In this document: one piece after another, positions 25,281 through 34,133 of the stretch
Position numbering within the stretch: position 1 is the first letter of the stretch
Layout of the letters: each line of letters starts with the position of its first letter
Assembly: GCA_017501465.1 (NCBI GenBank)
Contig: JAFVWY010000010.1
Span: 1 to 64,000 of the forward strand
Length of the DNA: 64,000 bases
Direction of reading: 5' to 3'
Source of the DNA: Bacilli bacterium
GTDB lineage: Bacteria > Bacillota_I > Bacilli_A > ML615J-28 > CAG-313
Position numbers and translations under genes: made by a program
Notes under the pieces: model-generated
The model's input: the letters and a program-made list of their open reading frames with translations, nothing else
Told to the model about the DNA's origin: nothing
Database searches by the model: none

Positions 25281-26399
25281 ATGATGATACCAAATAAAAA
25301 ACTAGGATTTGGCTTAATGCGTCTTCCTTTAACAAATACACAAGACTATAAAACTATTGATATGGATAAAGCAAAACAAATGATTGATACTTTCATGAAC
25401 AATGGATTCACTTATTTTGATACAGCATATGTTTATCACGGGGGAATAAGTGAAAAAATGTTTGGAGAATTAGTATCAAAAAGATATCCAAGAGAAAGTT
25501 TTACTGTAACATCTAAAATGCCAATGTTTATTATTGAGAAGATAGAAGATTATGAAAGAATCTTTAATGAACAACTTACTAGATGCCAAGTAGAATATTT
25601 TGATTACTATTTTTTACATTCTTTAAATATCAATACATATAACGATAAAGTTGTACCTCACAAAGCTTTTGAATTTATTGCTAAAAAGAAAGAAGAAGGT
25701 AAGATTAAACATATCGGTTTTTCTTTCCATGATACTGCTGAGGTTCTTGATAAAATCTTAACTGAACATCCTGAAGTTGAACTTGTTCAATTGCAAATTA
25801 ACTATATTGATTGGGAAAGTGAGGCCATTCAATCCAGAAAGTGTTATGAAGTATGTGTTAAACATAATAAAAAAGTGGCTATCATGGAACCTTTAAAAGG
25901 TGGGAAATTAATTAATATTCCTCAAGAAGCTATTAAATTATTTAAACAACATTCTAATTTATCAGTTGCTTCATGGGGCTTAAGATATGCTGCTAGCTTA
26001 GAAAATGTTATTATAGTTCTAAGTGGGATGTCAACAATAGAACAAGTAGAAGATAACATCAGTTTTATGAAAGACTTTAAACCACTTTCTAATGAAGAAC
26101 AATGCGTTATTAAGGAAGTTGTAGATATTATAAAAAATGCAATTGCAATTCCATGTACAGATTGTAAATATTGTATAGATGGATGCCCAATGCAAATACA
26201 AATACCTAAATATTTCAGTTTATATAATAATACAAAACAATTTGGCCATTTAAAAGAACATGATGATCGTTTTAAAAGATTAAGTGATAATGGTGGTTTG
26301 CCTAGTGCTTGTATTGAGTGTGGTCAATGTGTTAGTGTTTGTCCACAACACATTAACATTATTGAAAATTTAAAAGTTATTTCTAAAGAATTTGAATAA
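25281..26399 (+). CDS. Aldo/keto reductase with two C-terminal 4Fe-4S motifs
   Basis: 372 aa. The TIM-barrel AKR part (1-270) shows GFGLMRLP, the catalytic-type FDTAYVYHGG and the HIGFSFHD region. The tail carries two full ferredoxin-like clusters: C292/C295/C298/C302 and C344/C347/C350/C354. This is the layout of the anaerobe-type AKR-ferredoxin fusions, which probably reduce aldehydes or quinones with electrons passing between NAD(P)H and Fe-S centres. A second ATG follows at 25284; AAAGGAG lies upstream. Single-gene unit. Confidence 0.85.
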   Translation: MMIPNKKLGFGLMRLPLTNTQDYKTIDMDKAKQMIDTFMNNGFTYFDTAYVYHGGISEKMFGELVSKRYPRESFTVTSKMPMFIIEKIEDYERIFNEQLTRCQVEYFDYYFLHSLNINTYNDKVVPHKAFEFIAKKKEEGKIKHIGFSFHDTAEVLDKILTEHPEVELVQLQINYIDWESEAIQSRKCYEVCVKHNKKVAIMEPLKGGKLINIPQEAIKLFKQHSNLSVASWGLRYAASLENVIIVLSGMSTIEQVEDNISFMKDFKPLSNEEQCVIKEVVDIIKNAIAIPCTDCKYCIDGCPMQIQIPKYFSLYNNTKQFGHLKEHDDRFKRLSDNGGLPSACIECGQCVSVCPQHINIIENLKVISKEFE

Positions 26400-26406
26400 T
26401 TAAATA

Positions 26407-26439
26407 AAAAAAGGATAAAGATGAGCTTTATCCTTTTTT
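26407..26439. terminator. Bidirectional terminator between converging genes
   Basis: Stem AAAAAAGGATAAAG/CTTTATCCTTTTTT with ATGAG loop. It serves the aldo/keto reductase on plus and copZ on minus. Confidence 0.88.
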
Positions 26440-26440
26440 A

Positions 26441-26668
26441 TTATTCTACTTTAGTTACTGTAAAACCTAAGTTATTGATTGTATCAACTAAAATTTGATC
26501 ATCAATATCTTTTTTTAAGGTAATAGTAGCACATTTTTCTTCCAAAGAGACATTATATTCCTTAACTTCTTTAAAAGTAGAAAGAACATTTTCAACTCTT
26601 TTTACACAGCCTCCACATTTTAATCCTTCAATATAGATCTTTTTATTAATTTTTTTACCAAAAAACAT
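26441..26668 (-). CDS. copZ: CopZ-like copper chaperone (HMA domain)
   Basis: 75 aa, one heavy-metal-associated domain. The metal site reads GLKCGGC, with the CxxC pair that binds Cu(I); the rest gives the beta-alpha-beta-beta-alpha-beta pattern. A short FFGKKINKK N-terminal extension precedes it. It should carry Cu(I) to the N-terminal HMA domain of CopA. The gene starts 1 nt after the copA stop, with its ribosome site inside the copA end, so the two are cotranslated. Confidence 0.85.
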   Translation of the reverse strand: MFFGKKINKKIYIEGLKCGGCVKRVENVLSTFKEVKEYNVSLEEKCATITLKKDIDDQILVDTINNLGFTVTKVE

Positions 26669-26669
26669 T

Positions 26670-28871
26670 TTAAATCTCCTTTCTGTTTAATTTTAATAAT
26701 CGTAAGGCATTTAGAATAACAGTAAGACTGCTTAATGTCATACCAATACCTGCAAACATTGGGTTTAAAGAGATACCAAATGATTTAAATATCCCTATTG
26801 CAATTGGTATCATCAAGATATTATAAAAGAATGCCCAGAAAAGATTTTGCTTTATATTTCTAATGGTTTTTTTGCTAATATTGATAATGTTTAAAATTTT
26901 ATTCAAATCATTATTCATTATAATAACATCAGAAGCATTTAAAGCAATGTCAGTGCCATTATTGATTCCCACTCCAATATTGGCCTCTGTTAATGCTGGA
27001 GCATCGTTGATTCCGTCCCCTACCATCATAACACAATTATTATCTTGAGTAAGTTCTTTAATTTTATTAACTTTTTCAACTGGTAATACATTAGAAATTA
27101 TATTTGTAATACCTAATTCTTTACCAACTATTTCAGCTGTTTCTTTGTTATCACCTGTTAGCATAATTGTTTCTATATTTTGTTTTTGAAGTTTTTCAAT
27201 TACTGTTTTTGCTTCATCTTTGATAATATCACTAATTCCAATAATTGCATGAACTTGATTATCAATTATTACATAAACAATTGAATTGCCTTTTTCTTTT
27301 AGACTTATTTCATCATTCTCGTAAGTATTTTTCATTTTTATAATATTAAATAATTTACTATTTCCTAAGTAAATAAGTTTATTATCAATGATACCTTTAA
27401 TACCAATACCTTCTAAAATTTCAAAATCACTTACTTCTAGTAAATCAATTTTGTTATTTTTTGCATAGTTAACAAATGTATTAGAAATGGGGTGATTTGA
27501 TTTGGCTTCCAAAGATACGACATATTGCATATAGTCAGGTAAGTATTCAATAACTTTTGAAATTGAAAGTTTACCATATGTTAAGGTACCTGTTTTGTCA
27601 AAAACAATCATATTTGTTTTACATGCGATTTCTAAAATACTACCTTTTTTAACAAGAATGCCTTGGTTTGCTAAAGTACCAGTAGAAATCACTATAGCTA
27701 AAGGGGTTGCAAGGCCTAATGCACAAGGACATGCTACAACTAATACACTAACAAATGTTGTGATTGCTTCTTCAAATCCTTTGCCAATTATTAAATATGT
27801 AATCATAGTCACTAAAGCAATTACCATAATAGATGGTACAAAGTAACTACTAACTTTATCAGCAACTCTTGAAATGTTTGCTTTGGAGTTAGTTGCGTTA
27901 ACAACTAAACGAACAATTTCGGAAACTGTAGAATCTTTTCCGATTTTTTTAGCTGCATATTCTACATAACCGTTTTGAACAATACTGCCAGCGATAACTT
28001 TAGAATCTTGTACTTTTTTTACAGGTTTACTTTCACCTGTTAAGAAAGATTCATCGGTATAACAAGTCCCATTAACTATAATTCCATCTACAGCAATTTT
28101 ATCACCAGCTTTAGCAATTAGAATATCATCTACTTGAACCTCATCGATAGTGACTTCTTTAAACCCGTCGTTGGTTTTTAAGAAAGCCATATTTGGAGTG
28201 ATTTGTACTAAATCTTTAATTGCCATTTTTGTTTTTTCTTTAGCGTTAGTATCAATTACTCTTCCTAAATTAACAAAGAAAATAATTACTATACAACAAT
28301 CATAGTATAAGTTATTAGCTGTAGTAGTTTTATTTGTAAGAAGTAGGATAGTGTTTACTAAACTATATATAAAACTTGCTATAAAACCAAGTGTTACTAA
28401 AGTATCCATATTAGGGCTTAAATAAAAAATATTCTTGATACCATTTTTAAAGATATGTAACCCATATATAATATAAGGAATAGTAAGTATTAACAAACTT
28501 ATAGCATAGTTTTTGGGATTAAGATGATGATTAATAATTTTTGGTGTAGGGATATGTAACATATGACCCATTGCTAAATATAAAAATATGATAGTTAAAA
28601 CGCTAAAACTTAAAAGTGTAATAATTCGTTTTCTTTTATTAGACCTTTCATCATCTAATTTAAAAATTCCTAAAGGTTCGAAACCTGATGATTTAATATA
28701 GTTATTTATTGTGTTAATATTAATTGATTCTTCATAATCAATTGATGCACAAGCTAATACTAGATTAACTGTTGCATTAATGATACCGGGTTGTTTATTC
28801 AAATACTTTTCTAAAGAGTTAGAACAAGCGCTACAGCTCATACCACCAATTTTTAAAGTAATACTTTTCAT
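26670..28871 (-). CDS. copA: Copper-exporting P1B-type ATPase CopA
   Basis: 733 aa with one N-terminal HMA domain (C13, C16 in GMSCSAC). It has the actuator TGES, the membrane metal site C381-P-C383, the phosphorylation site D425-KTGT, GDGINDAP and the C-terminal M...SS and YN residues specific for Cu(I). It exports Cu(I) using ATP. copZ follows directly. A GGAGG site precedes the ATG and TATAAT lies at 28890-28895 on the minus strand. No CsoR or CopY gene is adjacent, so its regulator is elsewhere. Confidence 0.93.
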   Translation of the reverse strand: MKSITLKIGGMSCSACSNSLEKYLNKQPGIINATVNLVLACASIDYEESININTINNYIKSSGFEPLGIFKLDDERSNKRKRIITLLSFSVLTIIFLYLAMGHMLHIPTPKIINHHLNPKNYAISLLILTIPYIIYGLHIFKNGIKNIFYLSPNMDTLVTLGFIASFIYSLVNTILLLTNKTTTANNLYYDCCIVIIFFVNLGRVIDTNAKEKTKMAIKDLVQITPNMAFLKTNDGFKEVTIDEVQVDDILIAKAGDKIAVDGIIVNGTCYTDESFLTGESKPVKKVQDSKVIAGSIVQNGYVEYAAKKIGKDSTVSEIVRLVVNATNSKANISRVADKVSSYFVPSIMVIALVTMITYLIIGKGFEEAITTFVSVLVVACPCALGLATPLAIVISTGTLANQGILVKKGSILEIACKTNMIVFDKTGTLTYGKLSISKVIEYLPDYMQYVVSLEAKSNHPISNTFVNYAKNNKIDLLEVSDFEILEGIGIKGIIDNKLIYLGNSKLFNIIKMKNTYENDEISLKEKGNSIVYVIIDNQVHAIIGISDIIKDEAKTVIEKLQKQNIETIMLTGDNKETAEIVGKELGITNIISNVLPVEKVNKIKELTQDNNCVMMVGDGINDAPALTEANIGVGINNGTDIALNASDVIIMNNDLNKILNIINISKKTIRNIKQNLFWAFFYNILMIPIAIGIFKSFGISLNPMFAGIGMTLSSLTVILNALRLLKLNRKEI

Positions 28872-28943
28872 AATTTACCTCCGTTAATAATTATACACCA
28901 AAAAAGTTTTTAAGTCTTAATTCGTGCATTTTTATTCGTATTA

Positions 28944-28952
28944 TGTTATACT
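28944..28952 (+). promoter_or_regulatory. Extended -10 promoter of the DUF362 gene
   Basis: TGTTATACT about 20 nt before the start; -35 weak. Confidence 0.45.
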
Positions 28953-28972
28953 ATTTTAAATGAGGTTTTTAT

Positions 28973-29851
28973 ATGAGTAAAGTATATTTTAGTAGAAAAA
29001 TAACTAGTGAAAAATTAGTTGAATTATTTGAATTAGTAAACAAACCATTAATGGGGAATGTTTGTGTTAAAGTTCATTCTGGTGAAAAAGGTAATCAAAA
29101 CTTTTTACATCCTGAATTTTTTGAAAAAATTATTAATCATGTAGATGGTACTGTTGTTGAATGTAACACTGCCTATGAAGGGGTTAGAAATGAATCATCT
29201 AAACATTTAGAATTATTAAAAGAACATGGTTGGAGTAAGTGTTTTAAAGTTGATTTATTGGATGAGTTCGGTCCTGATTTAGAACTTAAAATTCCTAATG
29301 GATTAGTTATTAAAAATAACTTTGTTGGTAAAAATATTGTTAATTATCAATCAATGTTAGTTTTATCACATTTTAAAGGACATCCTATGGGTGGATATGG
29401 TGGTGCTATCAAACAATTATCGATTGGTTGTGCGTCATCTAGCGGCAAGTGTTGGATTCATTCAGGTGGATATACTTTAGATCAAAAAATTCACTGGAAA
29501 CATACGGCTAAACAAAATCAATTTTTAGAAGCGATGGCTGATGCTGCAAAAAGTGTTGTTGATTATTTTAAAGGAAATATTGTATACATTAATGTTATGG
29601 CTAATATGAGTGTTGATTGTGATTGTTGTGCGATAGCAGAAGATCCTTGTATTAAAGATATTGGTATTTTAGCATCTACTGATCCAGTTGCTATAGATAA
29701 AGCATGTATTGATTTAGTTAAAAAATCTACTGATATCGGTAAAGAACACTTTTTAGAACGTGTGACTTCAAGAAATGGAGAACATACCATTGATGCTGCT
29801 TATAATTTAGGTATTGGTTCAAAAGAATATGAATTAATAGAAGTGGAATAA
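28973..29851 (+). CDS. DUF362 domain protein
   Basis: 292 aa. It resembles DUF362 proteins: VKVHSGEKGN near the start, LSHFKGHPMGGYGGAIKQLSIGCAS in the middle, and DCDCCAIAEDPCIKDIGILASTDPVAIDKACIDLV near the end. The Cys-rich DCDCC ... C stretch may bind metal or an Fe-S centre, but the ferredoxin tail found in many relatives is absent. It is cytosolic. The biochemical function of this family is not settled. It leads a small gene set with a VTT membrane protein (41 nt gap) and an RNA methylase. Confidence 0.75.
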   Translation: MSKVYFSRKITSEKLVELFELVNKPLMGNVCVKVHSGEKGNQNFLHPEFFEKIINHVDGTVVECNTAYEGVRNESSKHLELLKEHGWSKCFKVDLLDEFGPDLELKIPNGLVIKNNFVGKNIVNYQSMLVLSHFKGHPMGGYGGAIKQLSIGCASSSGKCWIHSGGYTLDQKIHWKHTAKQNQFLEAMADAAKSVVDYFKGNIVYINVMANMSVDCDCCAIAEDPCIKDIGILASTDPVAIDKACIDLVKKSTDIGKEHFLERVTSRNGEHTIDAAYNLGIGSKEYELIEVE

Positions 29852-29892
29852 AAAGCGAGTAATTAAAATATATTTAAAAGAAAAGGATAATT

Positions 29893-30615
29893 ATGAAAAA
29901 AGAGCAAATTTACAAGTTATTAGAAGTTACGATTATAGCTGCCGCTTTTATGACTTTCTTTGAAGCTATTTTTGCAATTCCAGGAGTAACGGATTCTATT
30001 AGTGAATGGATTCATAATCTGAACCAAAGATGGTTGTTATGGTTAGTAATTTGGTTAGTAATGTTTATCCAAGTTTGTATTATTCCAATACCGGCATACA
30101 TTGTTTTGAATACAGCTGTTAATATAGGTTTGATTTCTAGAAATACAAATATTCTAACTTCTCTTACATCAGAAAATTTTTGGATATTTGTCTTAGTATC
30201 TATTAGTGCTTATATGGCTGGTGCAGTGGTTGCCTATGGAATGGGATATAAGTATGGAAGAAGAACATTAATGTGGTGTGCGGGTAATCCGGAAGATTAT
30301 GAAAAATGGAGTTTGTATTTAAAAACTAATGGTAAGTGGGCATATTTTGCAACGGTATTATTGCCAATATTCCCTGATGACTTATTATGTTTGGTTGCTG
30401 GTTCAATTAAATTTGACTTCAAATTTTTCTTAGGTAGTAATTTTATAGGTAGAACCATTGGCTTGATTACAACATTAGTTGCTTTAGTGGTATTTAATCA
30501 TGTTACTAATGGTACAATTCCTTGGTCATTAATAATTTGGGTATTTATTCTATCTATATTAGTAATCTCACTATTAATGATGAAAAAAGAAATTAAGAAA
30601 GAACAAGTAAAATAA
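29893..30615 (+). CDS. VTT/DedA-related (TVP38-like) membrane protein
   Basis: 240 aa with about five to six membrane segments. The central part contains the VTT signature: AYGMGYKYGRRTLMWCAG, then TVLLPIFPDDLLCLVAGSIKFDFKFFLGSNFIGR, where the conserved GR and PDD motifs of SNARE-associated/TVP38 proteins are visible. The family is linked to membrane homeostasis and lipid scrambling. AAAAGGA lies upstream of the ATG. The next gene starts 1 nt after the stop. Confidence 0.8.
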   Translation: MKKEQIYKLLEVTIIAAAFMTFFEAIFAIPGVTDSISEWIHNLNQRWLLWLVIWLVMFIQVCIIPIPAYIVLNTAVNIGLISRNTNILTSLTSENFWIFVLVSISAYMAGAVVAYGMGYKYGRRTLMWCAGNPEDYEKWSLYLKTNGKWAYFATVLLPIFPDDLLCLVAGSIKFDFKFFLGSNFIGRTIGLITTLVALVVFNHVTNGTIPWSLIIWVFILSILVISLLMMKKEIKKEQVK

Positions 30616-30616
30616 A

Positions 30617-31333
30617 ATGGCACTTTATAAAAAAGAAAATAATACATCATATACTTTAGGTATTACTTTAACTATTGAACTCCTAAAAACTAAACCTAAT
30701 TTAGTTAAACAAGTGTATTTCCATTCTAATTTCGAAAAAAAAGAAGCATATGAATTAATTGTTAAACTATGTCAACAACATCACATAAATATAGTTACTA
30801 GTAATAAAGTTTTTAATGTTTTATCATCAAAAGATAACTGTTATGTTATTGCAGAATTCTTTAAATTTGAATCGAATATAGATAATAAGGCTAATCACTT
30901 AGTTTTAGTAAATCCTAGTGATTCAGGTAATTTAGGGACTATCATGCGTTCAGCTTTAGGATTTAATATTACTAATATTATTATCATAAATCCAGGTGTT
31001 GATTGTTTTAATCCTAAGAGTATCAGATCTTCAATGGGAGCTATATTCCATCTAAATATTAAATATTTTGATAGTTTTGATGAATATAAAGAGCAATTTT
31101 TACCAAGGGACTTTTTCCCATTTATGTTAAAAGCAAATACTAAACTAGAAGATATTCACTCTTTAAAAAGAGAAAAAAATTATTCATTAATCTTTGGTAA
31201 TGAGGCCACTGGGTTAAATGATTCATTCCTAAATGTGGGTAGTCCTATCATAATTAAGCACACTAATAAAATTGATAGTTTGAACTTACCGATTGCGGTA
31301 AGCATTGCATTATACGAAGTAAGCAAAAAGTAG
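30617..31333 (+). CDS. SpoU-family RNA 2-prime-O-methyltransferase
   Basis: 238 aa. An N-terminal L30e-like substrate-binding part (1-95) precedes a SpoU/TrmH trefoil-knot domain with its three motifs: NPSDSGNLGTIMRSALGF, LIFGNEATGL and SLNLPIAVSIALYE. It should methylate a ribose 2-prime hydroxyl in rRNA or tRNA using SAM, acting as a dimer. It starts 1 nt after the VTT gene stop, so it is the last gene of that unit. The target nucleotide cannot be deduced. Confidence 0.85.
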   Translation: MALYKKENNTSYTLGITLTIELLKTKPNLVKQVYFHSNFEKKEAYELIVKLCQQHHINIVTSNKVFNVLSSKDNCYVIAEFFKFESNIDNKANHLVLVNPSDSGNLGTIMRSALGFNITNIIIINPGVDCFNPKSIRSSMGAIFHLNIKYFDSFDEYKEQFLPRDFFPFMLKANTKLEDIHSLKREKNYSLIFGNEATGLNDSFLNVGSPIIIKHTNKIDSLNLPIAVSIALYEVSKK

Positions 31334-31353
31334 GTATTATTACCTACTTTTTT
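31327..31353 (+). terminator. Terminator overlapping the methylase stop codon
   Basis: Stem AAAGTAGGTA/TACCTACTTT with TTAT loop; the TAG stop lies within the stem. Confidence 0.82.
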
Positions 31354-31391
31354 ATAAAAGTGAAATTATAATGAAATTAAAGGTAGTTTGA

Positions 31392-31420
31392 TTGCAAAAA
31401 AATGGAATTTATTGTATAAT
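31392..31420 (+). promoter_or_regulatory. Promoter of uppS-cdsA-dxr-rseP
   Basis: TTGCAA - 17 bp - TATAAT, 18 nt before the uppS ATG. Confidence 0.75.
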
Positions 31421-31437
31421 AAGAAAAAGGTGAATTT

Positions 31438-32127
31438 ATGGGAAATGTTATATTTAATAAGTTGCCTAATCATATTGCCTTTATATTAGATGGTAATGGT
31501 CGTTGGGCTAAAAAGTTAGGATTAAGTAGAACTAGTGGGCATCTAAAAGGAATTAATACTTTAAAAAATATTATCAAAGAAGTAAAAAATCTTGGCATTA
31601 AATATATGAGTGTTTATTGTTTTAGTGTTGAAAACTTTGATAGACCAAAAGAAGAAGTTGACTTTTTGATGGATAAAGCTTATACAGAATTCAAAAAAAT
31701 TGACTTAAAAAAGATAGATTTTAATATTCGCATCATCGGTGAAAGAACTAGGCTTGATAGTAAAATGTTAGAAGCTATTGATCAAGTAAATAGTACATCT
31801 TTTATTGAAGATAGATTTACTTTATTTGTTGCTTTTAATTACAGTTCTCAATTGGAAATTGTTAATGCCGCCAAAGAAATGAAAAGTAGAAAACTAGCAT
31901 TTACTAAAGAAAATTTTGAAAAATGTTTATATACATATCCTGCACCTTTTATAGATTTATTAGTAAGAACAAGTCACGAGCAACGTTTGAGTAACTTTAT
32001 GTTATATCAAGCAAGTTATGCTGAATTATATTTCCCTAAAACTTTATGGCCAGCATTTACTAAAAAATGTTTATATAGAGCTTTAGAAGAATATCAAAAT
32101 AGAGATCGTCGATTTGGTAAATTATGA
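31438..32127 (+). CDS. uppS: Undecaprenyl (polyprenyl) diphosphate synthase UppS
   Basis: 229 aa cis-prenyltransferase. HIAFILDGNGRWAK (catalytic Asp18, with Asn20 and Arg22) and the late RTSHEQRLSNFMLYQASYAELYF motif are diagnostic. It condenses isopentenyl diphosphate onto a farnesyl starter to make the lipid carrier for wall synthesis. The stop is TGA, followed one codon later by TAA. The TGAGG at the stop also forms the ribosome site of cdsA. Confidence 0.95.
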   Translation: MGNVIFNKLPNHIAFILDGNGRWAKKLGLSRTSGHLKGINTLKNIIKEVKNLGIKYMSVYCFSVENFDRPKEEVDFLMDKAYTEFKKIDLKKIDFNIRIIGERTRLDSKMLEAIDQVNSTSFIEDRFTLFVAFNYSSQLEIVNAAKEMKSRKLAFTKENFEKCLYTYPAPFIDLLVRTSHEQRLSNFMLYQASYAELYFPKTLWPAFTKKCLYRALEEYQNRDRRFGKL

Positions 32128-32134
32128 GGTTAAT

Positions 32135-32986
32135 ATGAAAAAAAGAATAATTACTGGAATTATAATGGTTCTATTAATGGTTCCACTTGTTATATTAAGT
32201 GGTTGGTACTATACTACATTTGTTGCAATATTATCATATGCAGCAGGCTATGAAGTACTTAAAATGATGGAAGTTGAAGAAATTCGTTTTAAAAGATTGA
32301 AATATGTTGCTCCTTTATGGAATGCATTGACAGTATTTGCAGCGGCAACTGATTCTGTTTTATTGCTTCCGCTTTGTGTATTAGTATGTTTATTATATTT
32401 TGCTTTAGCGGTAATTTATAAGAAATTTAATATTAATAGTTCAATGAAACTAGTATTTACATATTTTTATACTGGTCTTACATTTAGTTTTATTTACAAT
32501 TTAAGAATGCCTTTTGTTGGTGGATATTTTAATGTTGGATTATATCGATTAGCATTATTGGCAATCCTGGTTACTTTTACTGATATGGGAGCTTATACTT
32601 TTGGATTATTGTTTGGTAAGAAAAAGTTATGCCCTGAAATTTCACCTAAAAAAACAGTTGAAGGTGCTATTGGTGGATTAATTAGTGGAGTTGTTTCTGG
32701 TGTTGCTTTCTATTTTATTATTAGTGAATGTGTTACTAATTATAGTATTTTAAATATCCCATTTGATTGGCATTTAATTTTTGAAATTTTGATTGTTTTA
32801 TTATTTTCGGTTGTTATTTCGTGTGCAACGCAAATTGGAGATTTAGTAGCTTCCAAGCTTAAAAGACATTATGGTATTAAAGATTTTGGCAAAATATTTC
32901 CAGGACATGGCGGTGTAATGGATCGTTTTGATAGTTTAATTTTTGCAGGCGCATTATTTTGTGCTCTATTAGCATTCTTATTATAG
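32135..32986 (+). CDS. cdsA: Phosphatidate cytidylyltransferase CdsA
   Basis: About 283 aa, with eight or so membrane segments. The signature FPGHGGVMDRFDSL near the C terminus, plus TDMGAYTFGLLFGKKKLCPEISPKKTVEG, identifies CdsA. It makes CDP-diacylglycerol from phosphatidate and CTP in the membrane. A TTG at 32114 is in frame, but the ATG at 32135 follows GAGGTTAAT and matches the usual N terminus (KKRIITGI). dxr starts 1 nt after the stop. Confidence 0.93.
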   Translation: MKKRIITGIIMVLLMVPLVILSGWYYTTFVAILSYAAGYEVLKMMEVEEIRFKRLKYVAPLWNALTVFAAATDSVLLLPLCVLVCLLYFALAVIYKKFNINSSMKLVFTYFYTGLTFSFIYNLRMPFVGGYFNVGLYRLALLAILVTFTDMGAYTFGLLFGKKKLCPEISPKKTVEGAIGGLISGVVSGVAFYFIISECVTNYSILNIPFDWHLIFEILIVLLFSVVISCATQIGDLVASKLKRHYGIKDFGKIFPGHGGVMDRFDSLIFAGALFCALLAFLL

Positions 32987-32987
32987 T

Positions 32988-34133
32988 ATGAAAGATATTA
33001 TTTTATTAGGAGCAACTGGCTCTATAGGTTCCCAAACTTTAGATATTATTGATAAAAATCCCCATCTTTATACATTAAAAGCTTTCTCGTTCGGGCATAA
33101 TATAAACAAAGCTTTAGAAATTATTGAAAAGTTTAAACCATTAATGGTATGTACACCTTTTGATGATTGTTATGAAGAAATTAAAAGACTGACAAATATA
33201 TTAGTTACTAAGAGTTTAGAAGAAGTTTCATCTTTTGAAACTGGTAATCCATATGTTGTTAATGCGATAGTAGGAATTGATGGTTTGATTCCAACGATTA
33301 CTGCTATTAAAAAAAATCGAGTGTTACTACTTGCTAATAAAGAAAGTTTGGTAATGGCAGGGGAATTGGTAAATCAATTATTGGATGAACATAATTCTGT
33401 TATTGTTCCCATTGATAGTGAACATAGCGCTTTATATCAATTGTTACATAAAGAATATCATAGTACTGTTAAAAAATTAATTATCACTGCAAGTGGTGGT
33501 GCATTAAGAGATTATCCTATTGAAAAACTAAATAATGTTAAAGCACAAGATGCATTAAAACATCCAAATTGGCAAATGGGTGCTAAAATTACGATTGATT
33601 CGGCTACAATGATAAATAAAGTGTTTGAATTAATTGAGGCGCATTATTTATTTAGGTTTTCAATTGATTCTATAAAAGCTGTAATGGATAGAAGAAGTAT
33701 TGTACATGCTTTAGTAGAAATGGAAAATGGAATGGTAGCTTATCACCAAGCACAAAACGATATGCATTTACCAATTGAATATGCGCTACAATATCCAGAT
33801 TCTATTGACTTTAATTTAGCAAATGAATTAGTTGAGGCCAATCAAGTAATGGAAAGATGTCATTTAGAAGAATTGGATATTAATAGATTTAAAGTTTTAA
33901 AACTTGCTAAACATGTTATAGAAACTAAGGGGTTTAGTGGAGTGATTTTAACTACTATTAATGATATTTTTGTTGATAAGTTTTTAAAAGATGAATGTGG
34001 TTTTTTAGATATTGAAAATAATATTTTTAAATATCTTAATATTTATGAAGATAAATTTAAAGATTTGGAATATAATATTGAAAACATTATAAAAGTTAAA
34101 GAATTAATTATTAAGGAGGTTAATAAGAAATGA
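32988..34133 (+). CDS. dxr: 1-deoxy-D-xylulose 5-phosphate reductoisomerase Dxr
   Basis: 381 aa. NADPH motif GATGSIGSQTLD at residues 7-18; substrate and metal residues in NKESLVMAG, PIDSEHSAL and TASGGALRD; GAKITIDSATMINK follows. It makes methylerythritol phosphate, so the organism uses the MEP isoprenoid route, which feeds UppS in the same operon. The gene ends TGA overlapping the rseP ATG (ATGA), with TAA right after the TGA. Confidence 0.95.
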   Translation: MKDIILLGATGSIGSQTLDIIDKNPHLYTLKAFSFGHNINKALEIIEKFKPLMVCTPFDDCYEEIKRLTNILVTKSLEEVSSFETGNPYVVNAIVGIDGLIPTITAIKKNRVLLLANKESLVMAGELVNQLLDEHNSVIVPIDSEHSALYQLLHKEYHSTVKKLIITASGGALRDYPIEKLNNVKAQDALKHPNWQMGAKITIDSATMINKVFELIEAHYLFRFSIDSIKAVMDRRSIVHALVEMENGMVAYHQAQNDMHLPIEYALQYPDSIDFNLANELVEANQVMERCHLEELDINRFKVLKLAKHVIETKGFSGVILTTINDIFVDKFLKDECGFLDIENNIFKYLNIYEDKFKDLEYNIENIIKVKELIIKEVNKK